The notes: generated by a model not told the origin, from the letters alone. A DNA stretch of 42,084 bases from Paractinoplanes ferrugineus (GCF_016862195.1 NZ_BOMM01000085.1:1-42084); one strand, 5' to 3'. Shown: positions 30,722 to 38,522, counted from the stretch's first letter. Numbers and translations are program-made.

Positions 30722-30795
30722 GCCGGCCGAGCGTCTCGCCTGAGCCTCGACCACGTTGCCCGCCGGGGTGCGGCGGAGACGCGAGTCCGGCCGGC
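30722..30795. terminator. Imperfect long inverted repeat between convergent genes
   Basis: GCCGGCCGAGCGTCTCGCC (30722-30740) pairs imperfectly with the segment 30772-30795 (core matches GGCGGAGACGC and GGCCGGC) between the DUF2079 and methyltransferase genes. It is a moderate terminator candidate. Confidence 0.35.
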
Positions 30796-30838
30796 GGCCC
30801 CTCCCCCACTGACCGGGTGAAGTCGGGCCCCCTCATGG

Positions 30839-31678
30839 TCAGCTGGAGATGGCCAAGGTATTGCGCACCCGCTGATGCAGCCGGATCCGGCCGTCGGCGC
30901 CGCGGGCCTGTTCGAGGTGGTCACCGGCGATGGCCTTGACGGTGTCGTGGTCGGCGCTCGCGATGGCGTCCCACATCGCCCGCTGGCCGTGCGATCGGCT
31001 GAAGGCGTACCACTGGTCGACGTCGGTGAAAACCACCTCGATGTCGAAGTGGGTCGTCCGCACCTCGGTGTAGCCGGCCGCCGCGACCAGCTCCTCGACG
31101 CCGCTGTCGTGGCCGAACGGCCCGGTGGCGCCGGTGGTGCGCGCGTCGAGCATGCCGGCCGGGAGATACGGCTGGAAAACCGCGTCGACCGCTTCCCACA
31201 CCTGATCACGGCCGGCGAAGGTGGAGATCGCCAGCCGCCCGCCCGGAGCGAGAAGGCGCCGCCAGGCGACCAGCGCGGCGAGCGGGTCAGGCAGGAAGAA
31301 CACCACCAAAGAGGAGACCAGCAGGTCGTACGCGGCGGCCGGCAACGACGGCGCGGAGGCATCCTGGACCCGCACGTCGACGTTCGACAGACCGAGGCCG
31401 GCGACGTGGGCCGCGCACGCCTCGACCATGCGCGGCGACAGGTCGATGCCGGTCACGTGCCCGCCGGGGCCCACCGCACGCGCCAGCGCGGCCGTGGCGG
31501 CTCCCCGCCCGCAGCCCACGTCGAGGGCCCGCGCACCGCCGCCCGGCGACGCGAGGCGCACCAGCTGCTCGGCGATCGGCGTGAACCACGGCACGCCCAC
31601 GTTGTCGTACACGTCGGCGACCCGGTCGAAGACCGCCGCCACCCGCGCGCTCCTGCTCACCTGACCGGTCGGCTCCAT
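30839..31678 (-). CDS. Class I SAM-dependent methyltransferase
   Basis: The ~279-residue protein has the SAM-binding motif I ALDVGCGRGAATAALA (about residues 48-63), motif II acidic loop VTGIDLSPRMVEACAAH, and the LLVSSLVVFFLPDPLAALVAWRRLLAPGGRLAIS strand-loop of motifs III-IV, as in UbiE/small-molecule methyltransferases. The substrate is not evident. ATG 31678 begins 5 nt after the stop of the upstream (broken) gene; an in-frame ATG at 31693 overlaps that stop by 11 nt. Neither has a strong ribosome-binding site, so expression may depend on translational coupling to the damaged upstream gene. The open frame reaching 31897 belongs to that region. Confidence 0.87.
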   Translation of the reverse strand: MEPTGQVSRSARVAAVFDRVADVYDNVGVPWFTPIAEQLVRLASPGGGARALDVGCGRGAATAALARAVGPGGHVTGIDLSPRMVEACAAHVAGLGLSNVDVRVQDASAPSLPAAAYDLLVSSLVVFFLPDPLAALVAWRRLLAPGGRLAISTFAGRDQVWEAVDAVFQPYLPAGMLDARTTGATGPFGHDSGVEELVAAAGYTEVRTTHFDIEVVFTDVDQWYAFSRSHGQRAMWDAIASADHDTVKAIAGDHLEQARGADGRIRLHQRVRNTLAISS

Positions 31679-31682
31679 AGGG

Positions 31683-32338
31683 TCAAGTCTCATCCGCGCG
31701 GACCGCGGCAGCCAGAGCCGTTCCGGCAGTGCTCGGGGCCGGTCCGGCGATGACCGCGAGGGCGGTGAGGTAACGATCGGAGACGAAGACCTGGGTGATC
31801 CGGCCGAGTTTGTAGCCGAGCGGCCGTTTGCGCCAGGTGGCGTCCGGGCAAACCAGGCGCAGCCACAGCCACCCCTCGGCGACCTCGTCGACGACACCGA
31901 TCCACACCCTCTGCGACCTGAACCGCCTCTCCTGCCCGATGGCGAGCAACGGCGCGATCCCGCTCAGACCCCGGAGCAGACCCGCCGTCGTGTCCAGGTC
32001 AAGGCCCGCCGGCGCGGTCGGTGGCCACTCGGGCCGGGTCCGGGCGAAACGCCCCTCGAACGAGCGGTCCTTCCTGACCTTCACCACATCCCGGACGCGG
32101 ACGGCGACCCAACCCTCGAAAAAGCCGCCATCACCGGTACGCGCGATCAAGGCCCACTTGGAACCCACCGCGACGACGAAGCCGCCGCCCCGGCCCCCGC
32201 ACCGCTGCCGCCGACGCCGGTGACCGTGTAGCCGTCGACCCGGTCAGCACTGCGCGGAGACCGCTCGATTCGCACCAGAGTCCGGGACCCGGCCGCCCGA
32301 CGGAGCCGGCCGGCCCGGCGCACCCCCGATGCCGTCAC
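31683..32338 (-). pseudogene. Uncharacterised protein gene disrupted by a frameshift and G-rich insertion
   Basis: The downstream part (GTG 32168 to the stop at 31683, 161 residues) reads WALIARTGDGGFFEGWVAVR, VRDVVKVRKDRSFEGRFART, WIGVVDEVAEGWLWLRLVCP. It seems to start abruptly: the codons before it still give GGFVVAVGSKW but no start codon is available upstream in that frame. In another frame, 32338-32230 reads TLVRIERSPRSADRVDGY, a plausible N-terminus. Joining ADRVDG to FVVAVGSKW gives a natural protein start, with a Gly-rich, GC-rich stretch (about 32180-32230) in between that breaks the frame. The family is not recognised. The downstream fragment could still be translated from GTG 32168 as a shortened protein. 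Confidence 0.5.
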
Positions 32339-32420
32339 GCCGCAGATCCTCGCACAGCGCCGCGCTTCTCCCGCTCGAAACAGGTGGGTCGGCGGGCCTG
32401 TCCTCCTGCACGATTGTCCG

Positions 32421-32850
32421 GTGGATGATCAGCAGAGCAGCCCGATAGCCGTCCATGTCGGTGACGTCGGCGTCCTGGTGGGCCTTGCCCGGCCGATCGC
32501 GATCACGGATTACCAGCACCATGCCGAGCTCTCGGAGCACTTCGAGCAGGCCGACGACCACGACGGACCAGCCGGCTATGTCTTTGTGGCGGTCGAACAG
32601 GGACTCGAGTGGCCCCGCTTGGCGTCGTAGCTGGGTGGATGAGGCGGACTTCGGCTTCTGGGGATGGTGCCGGCACGGGGAGGTGGTGCTCATGTCCGCG
32701 GAGTTGGAACTGGCCGCGTGGACCGTCGACGGGGAGAAGTTGTGGACGACGTTCGTCGAGCCCCCGTGGTCGTACGACATTGATGCCGGCCGGGTGCGAG
32801 TCGACGTGATGGGATCGGTCCGCAGTTTCGATCTTCGCCGAGGCCCCTGA
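32421..32850 (+). pseudogene. Uncharacterised protein gene with internal deletion and frameshift
   Basis: From GTG 32421 (CACGAT lies six bases upstream) the first 65 codons read as a normal protein: IAVHVGDVGVLVGLARPIAI, HHAELSEHFEQADDHDGPAG, YVFVAVEQGLEWPRLA, then stop at 32628-32630. In another frame from about 32635 to 32850 comes a clear C-terminal half: VDEADFGFWGWCRHGEVVLM, SAELELAAWTVDGEKLWTTF, VEPPWSYDIDAGRVRVDVMG. I recall actinobacterial proteins in which both halves occur in one chain, separated by a middle segment; here that segment appears missing and the joint at about 32625-32637 is out of frame. The function of the family is unknown. Confidence 0.6.
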
Positions 32851-32883
32851 TCGGGTCGCGCGGCGTTCAGCGCGCCGCCGGAC

Positions 32884-34020
32884 TCAATCGCCGTCCTGGT
32901 CGGTGCCGTTGAACAGGTCGACGAGTCCGTGCGGTGCACCGGCGCCGAAGATCAGGTCGATGGTCTCGCGCGCGGCGACCGCTTCGGCCTCGCTGCGGGC
33001 GAACATCACCTCCTCGTACGCGTGGAAGGCGGCCTCGGGGTCGCCGGGGTGGGCGGCGATCGCCTCGCCGAGCTCAGCTCCGTCGAGCATGGCGATGTTG
33101 GCGCCCTCGCCGCCGGGGAGGGTCACGTGCGCGGCGTCGCCGAGCAGTGTCACGCCGGGCGTCCTGGCCCATCGGTGGCGGTCGGGGAGCCGGTGGATGC
33201 TGCGCCGGACCGGCGTCGTGTCGGCGTCGGTGAGCAGGGCGGTCAGGGCCGGCGCCCATCCCTCGAACTCCGCGGCGATCCGTGTCTTCGTGGCGTCGGC
33301 GTCGGCGAAATCGATGTCCGCGAACCACTCGACCGGCCGGCTGAGCACGACGTAGGTGTGGATGACGTTGCCTGCCTCACGGTGGGCGAGGAATCCCTTG
33401 CCGGGAACCAGCGCGTACATCGCGCCGTCGCCGACGGCCTTGGCCGCGTCGGGGTGGCGGTCGTCGACATCGTGCAGGTAGGTGTCGATGTAGCTCATGC
33501 CGGCGTAGGTCGGCTTCTCGTCCGACAGCAACGTTCTTACTCGCGACCAGGTCCCCTCGGCACCCACCAGGATCTCGCTGACGACTGTCGAGCCGTCCGC
33601 GAAGGTGAGCTCGTGCCGGCCGGCGTCGAGGGGGATCGCCGCGACGAGCTTCTTGCCCCACTTCACGGTGCCGGCCGGCAGTGACTCGAGCAGGATGCGC
33701 CGGATGTCGCCGCGCAGTGCTTCCGGCCGGGCCATGGACCCGTCGTCGGGGACCTCGGCGAGCACCGTGCCGTGCCGGTCGAGGACTCGCTGCGCGCCAC
33801 CGCCCGGGTGGATGATCGCGCGATGTTCCTCGGTGAGCCCGGCGAGCGCGAGTGCGCGCTGACCGTTGTGCTCGTGCAGGTCGAGCTGGCCGCCCTGAGT
33901 GCGGGCCCGGGCCGATTCGTCGGCGTCGTAGACGGTGACCGGCACGTCGTGCAGGTGCAGGACGCGGGCGAGGGTCAGGCCGCCTAGGCCGGCGCCGACG
34001 ATCGTCACGGGTGAAGTCAT
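32884..34020 (-). CDS. FAD-dependent monooxygenase (aromatic hydroxylase / TetX-like)
   Basis: The 378-residue protein has the N-terminal dinucleotide motif VGAGLGGLTLARVLH (GxGxxG), the DG-type motif at the middle (EILVGAEGTWSRVRTLL), and the second FAD motif GVTLLGDAAHVTLPGGEGANIAMLDGAELGEAI. The overall pattern is close to TetX and related monooxygenases that act on tetracyclines or other polycyclic aromatics. It stands divergent to a tetR gene with two shared operators in the gap, so it is probably induced by its substrate, as in a xenobiotic- or antibiotic-inactivation pair. ATG 34020 follows GAGAGGATCGAC. Actual drug modification is inference. Confidence 0.9.
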   Translation of the reverse strand: MTSPVTIVGAGLGGLTLARVLHLHDVPVTVYDADESARARTQGGQLDLHEHNGQRALALAGLTEEHRAIIHPGGGAQRVLDRHGTVLAEVPDDGSMARPEALRGDIRRILLESLPAGTVKWGKKLVAAIPLDAGRHELTFADGSTVVSEILVGAEGTWSRVRTLLSDEKPTYAGMSYIDTYLHDVDDRHPDAAKAVGDGAMYALVPGKGFLAHREAGNVIHTYVVLSRPVEWFADIDFADADATKTRIAAEFEGWAPALTALLTDADTTPVRRSIHRLPDRHRWARTPGVTLLGDAAHVTLPGGEGANIAMLDGAELGEAIAAHPGDPEAAFHAYEEVMFARSEAEAVAARETIDLIFGAGAPHGLVDLFNGTDQDGD

Positions 34021-34041
34021 GTCGATCCTCTCGAAGGAAGT

Positions 34042-34083
34042 TTGGACCGCTGGTCCAATTTCAAGATTGGACCAGCGGTCCAA
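34042..34083. promoter_or_regulatory. Pair of TetR operators in the divergent gap
   Basis: TTGGACCGCTGGTCCAA (34042-34058) and TTGGACCAGCGGTCCAA (34067-34083) are 17-bp inverted repeats (7-3-7) and exact reverse complements of each other, 25 bp centre to centre. They fill the gap between the monooxygenase and tetR starts, so one repressor can close both promoters. Confidence 0.8.
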
Positions 34084-34093
34084 CTATGTCAAG

Positions 34094-34768
34094 ATGATCG
34101 GTATGACCCCTCCCACGCCGCGAAACGCCAGGCGCAGTGACGCGCTGTCCCGGGGCCGCATCGTCGAGGCGGCCATCGAGGTGCTCGACGCGACGGGAGA
34201 GGCGGGCCTGACGGTCCGCTCGCTGACGGCTCACCTGTCGACCGGCCGCGGCGCGATCTATCACCACGTCGCCAACAAGGAGGGCCTGCTCGCCTCGGCC
34301 GCCGACGACATCGTGGGCCGGGTGACCGCGGGAGCCGGCGACGACGAAGACCCCGAACAGTCCATCCGGCTTCTCGCGCTCGGGATCTTCGACGCGATCG
34401 ACGCCCACCCGTGGGTCGGGACCCAGCTCTCCCGCGAGCCAGGACAACCCGCCGTCTTCCGGATCTGGAAGAGCATCGGGTCGCAGCTGCAGCGTCTCGG
34501 CGTGCCCGGACCGGCTCGGGCGGACGCCGGCTCAGCGCTGGTCAACTACATTCTCGGCGCGACAGCGCAATACGCCGCCGGCCCCCGGCGCGTGACCAGC
34601 GACCCGGATCGCAAGGCCTACCTCGACGATCTGGCGGCCCGGTGGGCGCAGCACGACCCGGACCCGATCGTGCAGGACGCGGCCTCGCACTTGCCCGAAC
34701 ATGACGACCGCGCCCAGTTCCTCGCCGGCGTCGACATCTTCCTGACCGGCATCACCGCCCGCGGATAA
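34094..34768 (+). CDS. TetR family repressor of the divergent monooxygenase
   Basis: The 224-residue protein has a TetR helix-turn-helix (about 18-65; GRIVEAAIEVLDATGEAGLTVRSLTAHLSTGRGAIYHHVANKEGLL split over helices 1-4) and a C-terminal domain like that of TetR_C-type regulators (AIDAHPWVGTQLSREPGQ, NYILGATAQYAAGPR). It lies divergent to the FAD monooxygenase with two palindromic operators between. ATG 34094 is chosen (an AxxxT-type hexamer AACTAT is six bases upstream, which would make it leaderless); ATG 34103 is in frame three codons later. No Shine-Dalgarno is visible for either. The ligand is probably the monooxygenase substrate. Confidence 0.88.
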   Translation: MIGMTPPTPRNARRSDALSRGRIVEAAIEVLDATGEAGLTVRSLTAHLSTGRGAIYHHVANKEGLLASAADDIVGRVTAGAGDDEDPEQSIRLLALGIFDAIDAHPWVGTQLSREPGQPAVFRIWKSIGSQLQRLGVPGPARADAGSALVNYILGATAQYAAGPRRVTSDPDRKAYLDDLAARWAQHDPDPIVQDAASHLPEHDDRAQFLAGVDIFLTGITARG

Positions 34769-34821
34769 GCGGCGGCGGCCCAGCAGCCCGGCGTGGCAGG
34801 GTGCTCGGCCCTTGTTGGAGC

Positions 34822-35148
34822 ATGGCGGGCGTGGATGTCTTCGAGGCGCGTTGCCACCTGGACTGGTGGGCGAACTCCGCCACCCGCCTTGCTTCCGTCG
34901 CGGTCTTGGTAGTCATCACGCCCATCGAGGCGGGCTGGGCCGGGGCCGGGCACCTGTCGGGGGCCGACGACGACATACGTGAAGGATTTGCGTTCCTGTG
35001 CGAACTGGATCCGGTCTTCACTCTCGGATTCGACGACGGGAGCGAGTGCGCCGTAACCGTGCATCGCGGTGAGGGCGACAACTTCTCGCTGACGGAGTAT
35101 GTAGGGCCGCCGACTCGGCCGGTCGAATACGAGACACAGACTCGGTGA
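34822..35148 (+). CDS. Small uncharacterised protein
   Basis: A 108-residue protein without membrane segment or known motif. It starts MAGVDVFEARCHLDWW, has a mixed middle part and ends FDDGSECAVTVHRGEGDNFS followed by TEYVGPPTRPVEY, which reads like real beta-strand sequence. TTGGAG precedes ATG 34822 by one base, a rather short spacing, and an in-frame GTG 34801 is an alternative. It follows the tetR gene by 53 nt on the same strand, but shared function is not implied. I do not recognise the family. Confidence 0.6.
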   Translation: MAGVDVFEARCHLDWWANSATRLASVAVLVVITPIEAGWAGAGHLSGADDDIREGFAFLCELDPVFTLGFDDGSECAVTVHRGEGDNFSLTEYVGPPTRPVEYETQTR

Positions 35149-35302
35149 CCTGACGAAGCCCTGTTCCGCGCATCCCCGGGAAGGTCGATCGCCTCCTTCG
35201 CGGCCTCGTTGGTCGGCTGTGATCTGACCGATCAGACGATCTTCTGGAAGTGCTTGCCGGATCTAGCGTCGCCGGGGTTGTCAACAGATCGAAACGGGAC
35301 CC

Positions 35303-35749
35303 ATGAACCAGAAGCTCCAGACCCGCGCCATCGAGCAGGTCGCGCACATGCTCCAGCCGGGTGAGGTGGCGATCCTCGCCACCCGCGCCATGGTCGGCAC
35401 ATTCGACTCCGGTCGATTCGGCGCGGTCGCGCGGGAGGGGCTGCTGAACGCCGGCGTCGGATCGGTCGCGACCCGGCGACTGCTGCAGGCGAAGAAGCAG
35501 TTCATCATCGTGACGAATCGCCGCCTGATCTTCATCCCGCAGGGCTTCCTCGGCCGCCCCGGCAAGGAGATCCTCAGCGATGTCCCCCGCGAGATCGTGT
35601 CCTTGGCCGAGTTCAAGACCGGCGTCGTGAGCTTGGTCCGCATTGCTTTCGGCACGCAGGGCGAGGGCCTGGCGCTGACGTTCCCGCGGGTCGACAAGAA
35701 GAACGCCGAGGCTCTGGCCCAGGCCCTGCAGCAGGCCCCGGTCGCCTGA
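35303..35749 (+). CDS. Uncharacterised protein, possible PH-like fold
   Basis: The 148-residue protein starts with a helical part (NQKLQTRAIEQVAHMLQPGE), then alternating strands (VAILATRAMVGTFDSGRFGA, KQFIIVTNRRLIFIPQGFLG, EILSDVPREIVSLAEFKTGV, LALTFPRVDKKNAEALAQAL) ending in an amphipathic helix. The segment FIIVTNRRLIFI is typical of bacterial PH-domain proteins (LTNRRLIF), so a PH-like fold is likely; its ligand and role are unknown. ACGGGA precedes the ATG. The 150-bp gap upstream contains TAGCGT (35265-35270), a possible -10. Confidence 0.72.
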   Translation: MNQKLQTRAIEQVAHMLQPGEVAILATRAMVGTFDSGRFGAVAREGLLNAGVGSVATRRLLQAKKQFIIVTNRRLIFIPQGFLGRPGKEILSDVPREIVSLAEFKTGVVSLVRIAFGTQGEGLALTFPRVDKKNAEALAQALQQAPVA

Positions 35750-35788
35750 CGAACGGGCGCCGAGCCACCTACACCCACCTGCGGCAGG

Positions 35789-36436
35789 TCATGACGGCCA
35801 GCTCGCGGTCAGGCCGTTCTCGATGAGCCGGGCAGCGCGGTTGACCTCGGCGGTGACCTGGTCGCGCAGTTTCGCGGGATCCGAGGTGGCAGCCAGGTGC
35901 CGGCGCAGGCTTTGGAACTGGACCCGCCAGAGGCCGAGCAGCGCCGTGGCGGCGATCTGCGGTTCGGGGTCGCCGGGGCTCAGACCGACCCGCTCGGCGA
36001 GCAGTTCCGCCGCCACCGCGACGAAGCGGTCCATCGTGTCGCTCTGGTAGGCGCGCAGCGACGGGGTGGCGTCGATCAACTCGCCGAAGCGCCGGTAGTC
36101 GGCGATCGCCGAGTCCCGGTCCCCGCTTGCGGCCAGGCCGGCGGTCATGGCGGCGAGTTCGGCGTCGAGGATGCGCAGCGCCGCCCGCACCGGCGGCACC
36201 GCGGCATCGGCAAGGCCGGTGCGCAGGGCCGACATGGTGGACTCGAACTGATCCAGGACCAGGGATTCCTTGGTCGGGAAGTAGTTGAAGACCGTCTTCT
36301 CCGAGACGCCGCAGGCGTCCGCGACGTCGGTCACCCGGAACGCGTCGAAACCGTGCCGCAGGAACAGGCGCGCCGCGGTGTCGGACAGCTGGCGGCGCAT
36401 CGCACGTTTCTTACGCTCCCGGAGCCCTTCGGTCAT
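35789..36436 (-). CDS. TetR family repressor divergent to an SRPBCC gene
   Basis: The 215-residue protein has a strong TetR N-terminus: LRERKKRAMRRQLSDTAARL, FLRHGFDAFRVTDVADACGV, SEKTVFNYFPTKESLVLDQF, and a C-terminal all-helical domain with EVNRAARLIENGL at the end. It lies divergent to the SRPBCC-protein gene with a perfect palindrome in the 74-bp gap. It probably represses itself and that gene. The inducer is unknown. Confidence 0.92.
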   Translation of the reverse strand: MTEGLRERKKRAMRRQLSDTAARLFLRHGFDAFRVTDVADACGVSEKTVFNYFPTKESLVLDQFESTMSALRTGLADAAVPPVRAALRILDAELAAMTAGLAASGDRDSAIADYRRFGELIDATPSLRAYQSDTMDRFVAVAAELLAERVGLSPGDPEPQIAATALLGLWRVQFQSLRRHLAATSDPAKLRDQVTAEVNRAARLIENGLTASWPS

Positions 36437-36464
36437 CGGCCAAGCGTAGTACAGTGCCAGAAAT

Positions 36465-36498
36465 TTTACTGCTACAGTAAATTTATAGCGGCAGTAAA
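36465..36498. promoter_or_regulatory. TetR operator and overlapping half-site in the divergent gap
   Basis: TTTACTG-CTA-CAGTAAA (36465-36481) is a perfect 17-bp inverted repeat. A degraded second copy follows (TTTATAGCGGCAGTAAA, 36482-36498), keeping the CAGTAAA half. The surrounding AT-rich bases probably hold the promoters of both genes. Confidence 0.7.
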
Positions 36499-36510
36499 TA
36501 TGGAGGCCTG

Positions 36511-36966
36511 ATGAGTGAGTTCCGCATCGTCTGTGACTACCCGTACCCGATCGAGCAGGTCTGGCGAGTGCTGACCGAACCCGGACTCGTCGCCCAGTGG
36601 ACCGTCACCGGGCAGGGCGGGCGCCCCGAAGGCTTCGAACCCGTCGCCGGCACGCACTTCCGGCTGATCGCGAAGCCGGTCATGGGCTGGCGCGGGATCG
36701 TCGACTGCGAGGTTCTCGAGGTAGCCGAGCCTCGCCTGCTGCGCTACACGTGGGTCGGGGACGAGGGTGCCGCGCCCAGCTTCGTGGCGTACCGGCTCGA
36801 GGAGTCGCCGACCGGCACCCGGTTCACCTGGGAGCACACCGGCTTCGCCGGCGTCGGCGGATTCTTCATGGCGAAGCTGCTGAGTTCGGTACGGCGGAAG
36901 ATGTTGACGGTCGCCGTTCCGGCCGTCCTCGAGCAGACCTATCGACGACCAGCAACGAGTTCGTGA
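36511..36966 (+). CDS. SRPBCC (START-like/AHSA1-type) domain protein
   Basis: The 151-residue protein begins FRIVCDYPYPIEQVWRVLTE, continues PGLVAQWTVTG and has WRGIVDCEVLEVAEPRLLRY and GTRFTWEHTGF, the strand pattern of the SRPBCC superfamily (AHSA1/CalC-like), which forms a hydrophobic pocket for small ligands. ATG 36511 follows TGGAGGCC. It is divergent to a tetR gene and is presumably induced with the TetR ligand; a direct role in binding that ligand is inference. The C-terminal SSVRRKMLTVAVPAVLEQTY helix closes the fold. Confidence 0.87.
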   Translation: MSEFRIVCDYPYPIEQVWRVLTEPGLVAQWTVTGQGGRPEGFEPVAGTHFRLIAKPVMGWRGIVDCEVLEVAEPRLLRYTWVGDEGAAPSFVAYRLEESPTGTRFTWEHTGFAGVGGFFMAKLLSSVRRKMLTVAVPAVLEQTYRRPATSS

Positions 36967-36994
36967 CGAAGCCCGGCCACCGCCGCCGAGTCGG

Positions 36995-37852
36995 TCACGA
37001 CGGCAACCTGCTCGGGACCGCGGCGTCCGGCACCTCGGCGGGGTGGCGGGTATCCGGGTGCAGCCAGTCGTAGATGTGGCCGTACACGGGTGCGTCGGGT
37101 AGGTGCCCGCCGTCGTAGACGTGGCCTCGCGCGGTGGGTAGGTGCGCGAGCAGCCAGTCGGCGTGTTCCGGCGAGACGTTGGCGTCGCGGGTTCCTCGCC
37201 AGATGCCGACCGGCACGGTGATCGTCTCCGGGGCGAATTGCCACGGCCGGCCGAAGGCGAGGCTGTCGTCGAGCCAGCCGTCCGTTCCGTCGACGAACGT
37301 GGCCCGGAGCCGTGCCATCGCATCCGGATCGGTACGGGCGGCGGGTCCCGGTCCCGCCGGGACCTCAGGGCCACCGGCGTCGATCAGTGCCATGATCTCC
37401 GCCGCCCGCGCGGCGAGCCGCGATCGCAGTGCGGTCTCGTCCGAGTGCGCCGCACCGGGATCGGCGGGTTTGATGCCGGACAGCACCGCGCATCGGGTGA
37501 CCCGGTCGGCGAGTAGAGCCGCGCACGCAAGCGCATGCGGTCCACCGCCGGAGCCACCGAAAACACCGAACCGCTGCCAGCCGTACGCGTCGGCGAGGGC
37601 ACGCGCGTCCTCGGCGGCGTCGGCCACCGAGCGCCCGGGCTGCCGGGTCGAGCCGCCGTAGCCGGGCCGGTCGTACACCAGCAGTCGTAGCCTGCTGCGC
37701 TCCATCGCCTCGACGACGTGGGGCAGCTTCCATCGGCTGCTCGGGGATCCGCCGTGCGAGATGACCGGGAACCCGTCCGCCGGACCGTACAGGCAGTACC
37801 TCAGGACCCGGGCGTCGCCGCGGGTCAGCTCGAACGTCACCGGCAGGCTCAT
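36995..37852 (-). CDS. Alpha/beta-fold hydrolase
   Basis: The 285-residue protein has the oxyanion-hole motif VISHGGSPSS (HGG), LVYDRPGYGGST, the nucleophile elbow GGSGGGPHAL (G-x-S-x-G), an acid-bearing strand near IWRGTRDANVSPEHADW, and the catalytic His in YDGGHLPD. This fits the epoxide hydrolase/haloperoxidase-like group of alpha/beta hydrolases. Substrate not evident. ATG 37852 is preceded by GGATGG; ATG 37861 is in frame three codons earlier. The MerR-type gene lies 100 bp upstream on the same strand, so joint transcription is possible. Confidence 0.87.
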   Translation of the reverse strand: MSLPVTFELTRGDARVLRYCLYGPADGFPVISHGGSPSSRWKLPHVVEAMERSRLRLLVYDRPGYGGSTRQPGRSVADAAEDARALADAYGWQRFGVFGGSGGGPHALACAALLADRVTRCAVLSGIKPADPGAAHSDETALRSRLAARAAEIMALIDAGGPEVPAGPGPAARTDPDAMARLRATFVDGTDGWLDDSLAFGRPWQFAPETITVPVGIWRGTRDANVSPEHADWLLAHLPTARGHVYDGGHLPDAPVYGHIYDWLHPDTRHPAEVPDAAVPSRLPS

Positions 37853-37952
37853 GACTGCCATCCAAGCAGACCAACCAACTCCGCCATCTCGTCCAGGGTG
37901 GACTTCCATCCCTCGCACTTCGGCACCGCCCGTCCTCTGGCGGATGCGTTGA

Positions 37953-38441
37953 TCAGTTCAAGCGCTGCTGAGCGAAGGCGGTGATGGCGTCGCGGTAGTA
38001 CTGCGCCAGGGCCGGGTCCTGGACGTCGTAGCGGGCGCGGTACTGCGGGTCGCTCAGGTACATCTCCCCCAGGCCGGCGTAGCTCGCCGTGTCCGGGCTC
38101 CAATGCCGGGCGACAGCGCGGTGATGCTCCGCGATGACGTCGAGCGCCTCCGGAGCCTCCGGTGCCACGCCGGAGCGCAGAAGCTGAAGATCCAAGTGCT
38201 TGATGGTGCGCGCGACGGTGGCGGCCAGGCGGGCCAGGCGCTGCTGTTCAGTACGCAGCCATTCCTGGTGCACCCGCAGGGCCTCCACCCGGTCACGGTG
38301 CAGCATTTGTGGCTGCTCGTAAAAGCGGTAGCCGTTGGCGCCGAGATAGGCCGGCGTCAACAGGCCGATCGCGTCGTAGTGCCGCAGCGTGCGGGAAGTG
38401 ACCCCCGCCATCTGCGCCACCTCGGTGATCGACCAGGCCAC
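37953..38441 (-). CDS. MerR family regulator with TipA-like tail, internally shortened
   Basis: The 162-residue protein begins with a clear MerR DNA-binding domain (WSITEVAQMAGVTSRTLRHY, DAIGLLTPAYLGANGYRFYE), then jumps from QPQMLH directly to RDRVEALRVHQEWLRTEQQR. A normal MerR protein has ~25-30 residues here (rest of the winged helix and start of the dimer helix). The helix ARLAATVARTIKHLD follows, then a second jump into the end of a TipAS-like effector domain (EHHRAVARHWSPDTASYAGL, GEMYLSDPQYRARYDVQDPA). Both losses keep the frame. Full relatives are ~250 residues. DNA binding may be impaired. GTG 38441 is the likely start; ATG 38459 is in frame upstream. Confidence 0.72.
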   Translation of the reverse strand: MAWSITEVAQMAGVTSRTLRHYDAIGLLTPAYLGANGYRFYEQPQMLHRDRVEALRVHQEWLRTEQQRLARLAATVARTIKHLDLQLLRSGVAPEAPEALDVIAEHHRAVARHWSPDTASYAGLGEMYLSDPQYRARYDVQDPALAQYYRDAITAFAQQRLN

Positions 38442-38501
38442 TGCCACAGTCCCCCGCATTCACCGGCCGGACCCGCTCCGGCCTACCTCCGAGGCTGGAC
38501 C

Positions 38502-38522
38502 TTGACGCACCGGCAAAGTCAA
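38502..38522 (-). promoter_or_regulatory. Dyad in the merR promoter
   Basis: TTGAC-N11-GTCAA (38502-38522) stands 61 bp before the MerR start. On the minus strand TTGACT could be the -35, with a long 19-nt spacer to CAGCCT, the stretched spacing usual for MerR-controlled promoters. Confidence 0.45.

Noticed and set aside
32244..32939. 231-codon minus-strand frame opposite the deleted gene
   Set aside because: No motifs and Ser/Arg-rich shadow composition; the plus strand shows two well-formed protein halves.
37849..38103. Minus-strand frame ending CEGWKSTLDEMAELVGLLGW between hydrolase and merR
   Set aside because: The end reads protein-like, but most of the frame lies inside the merR gene in another frame and no start is supported.
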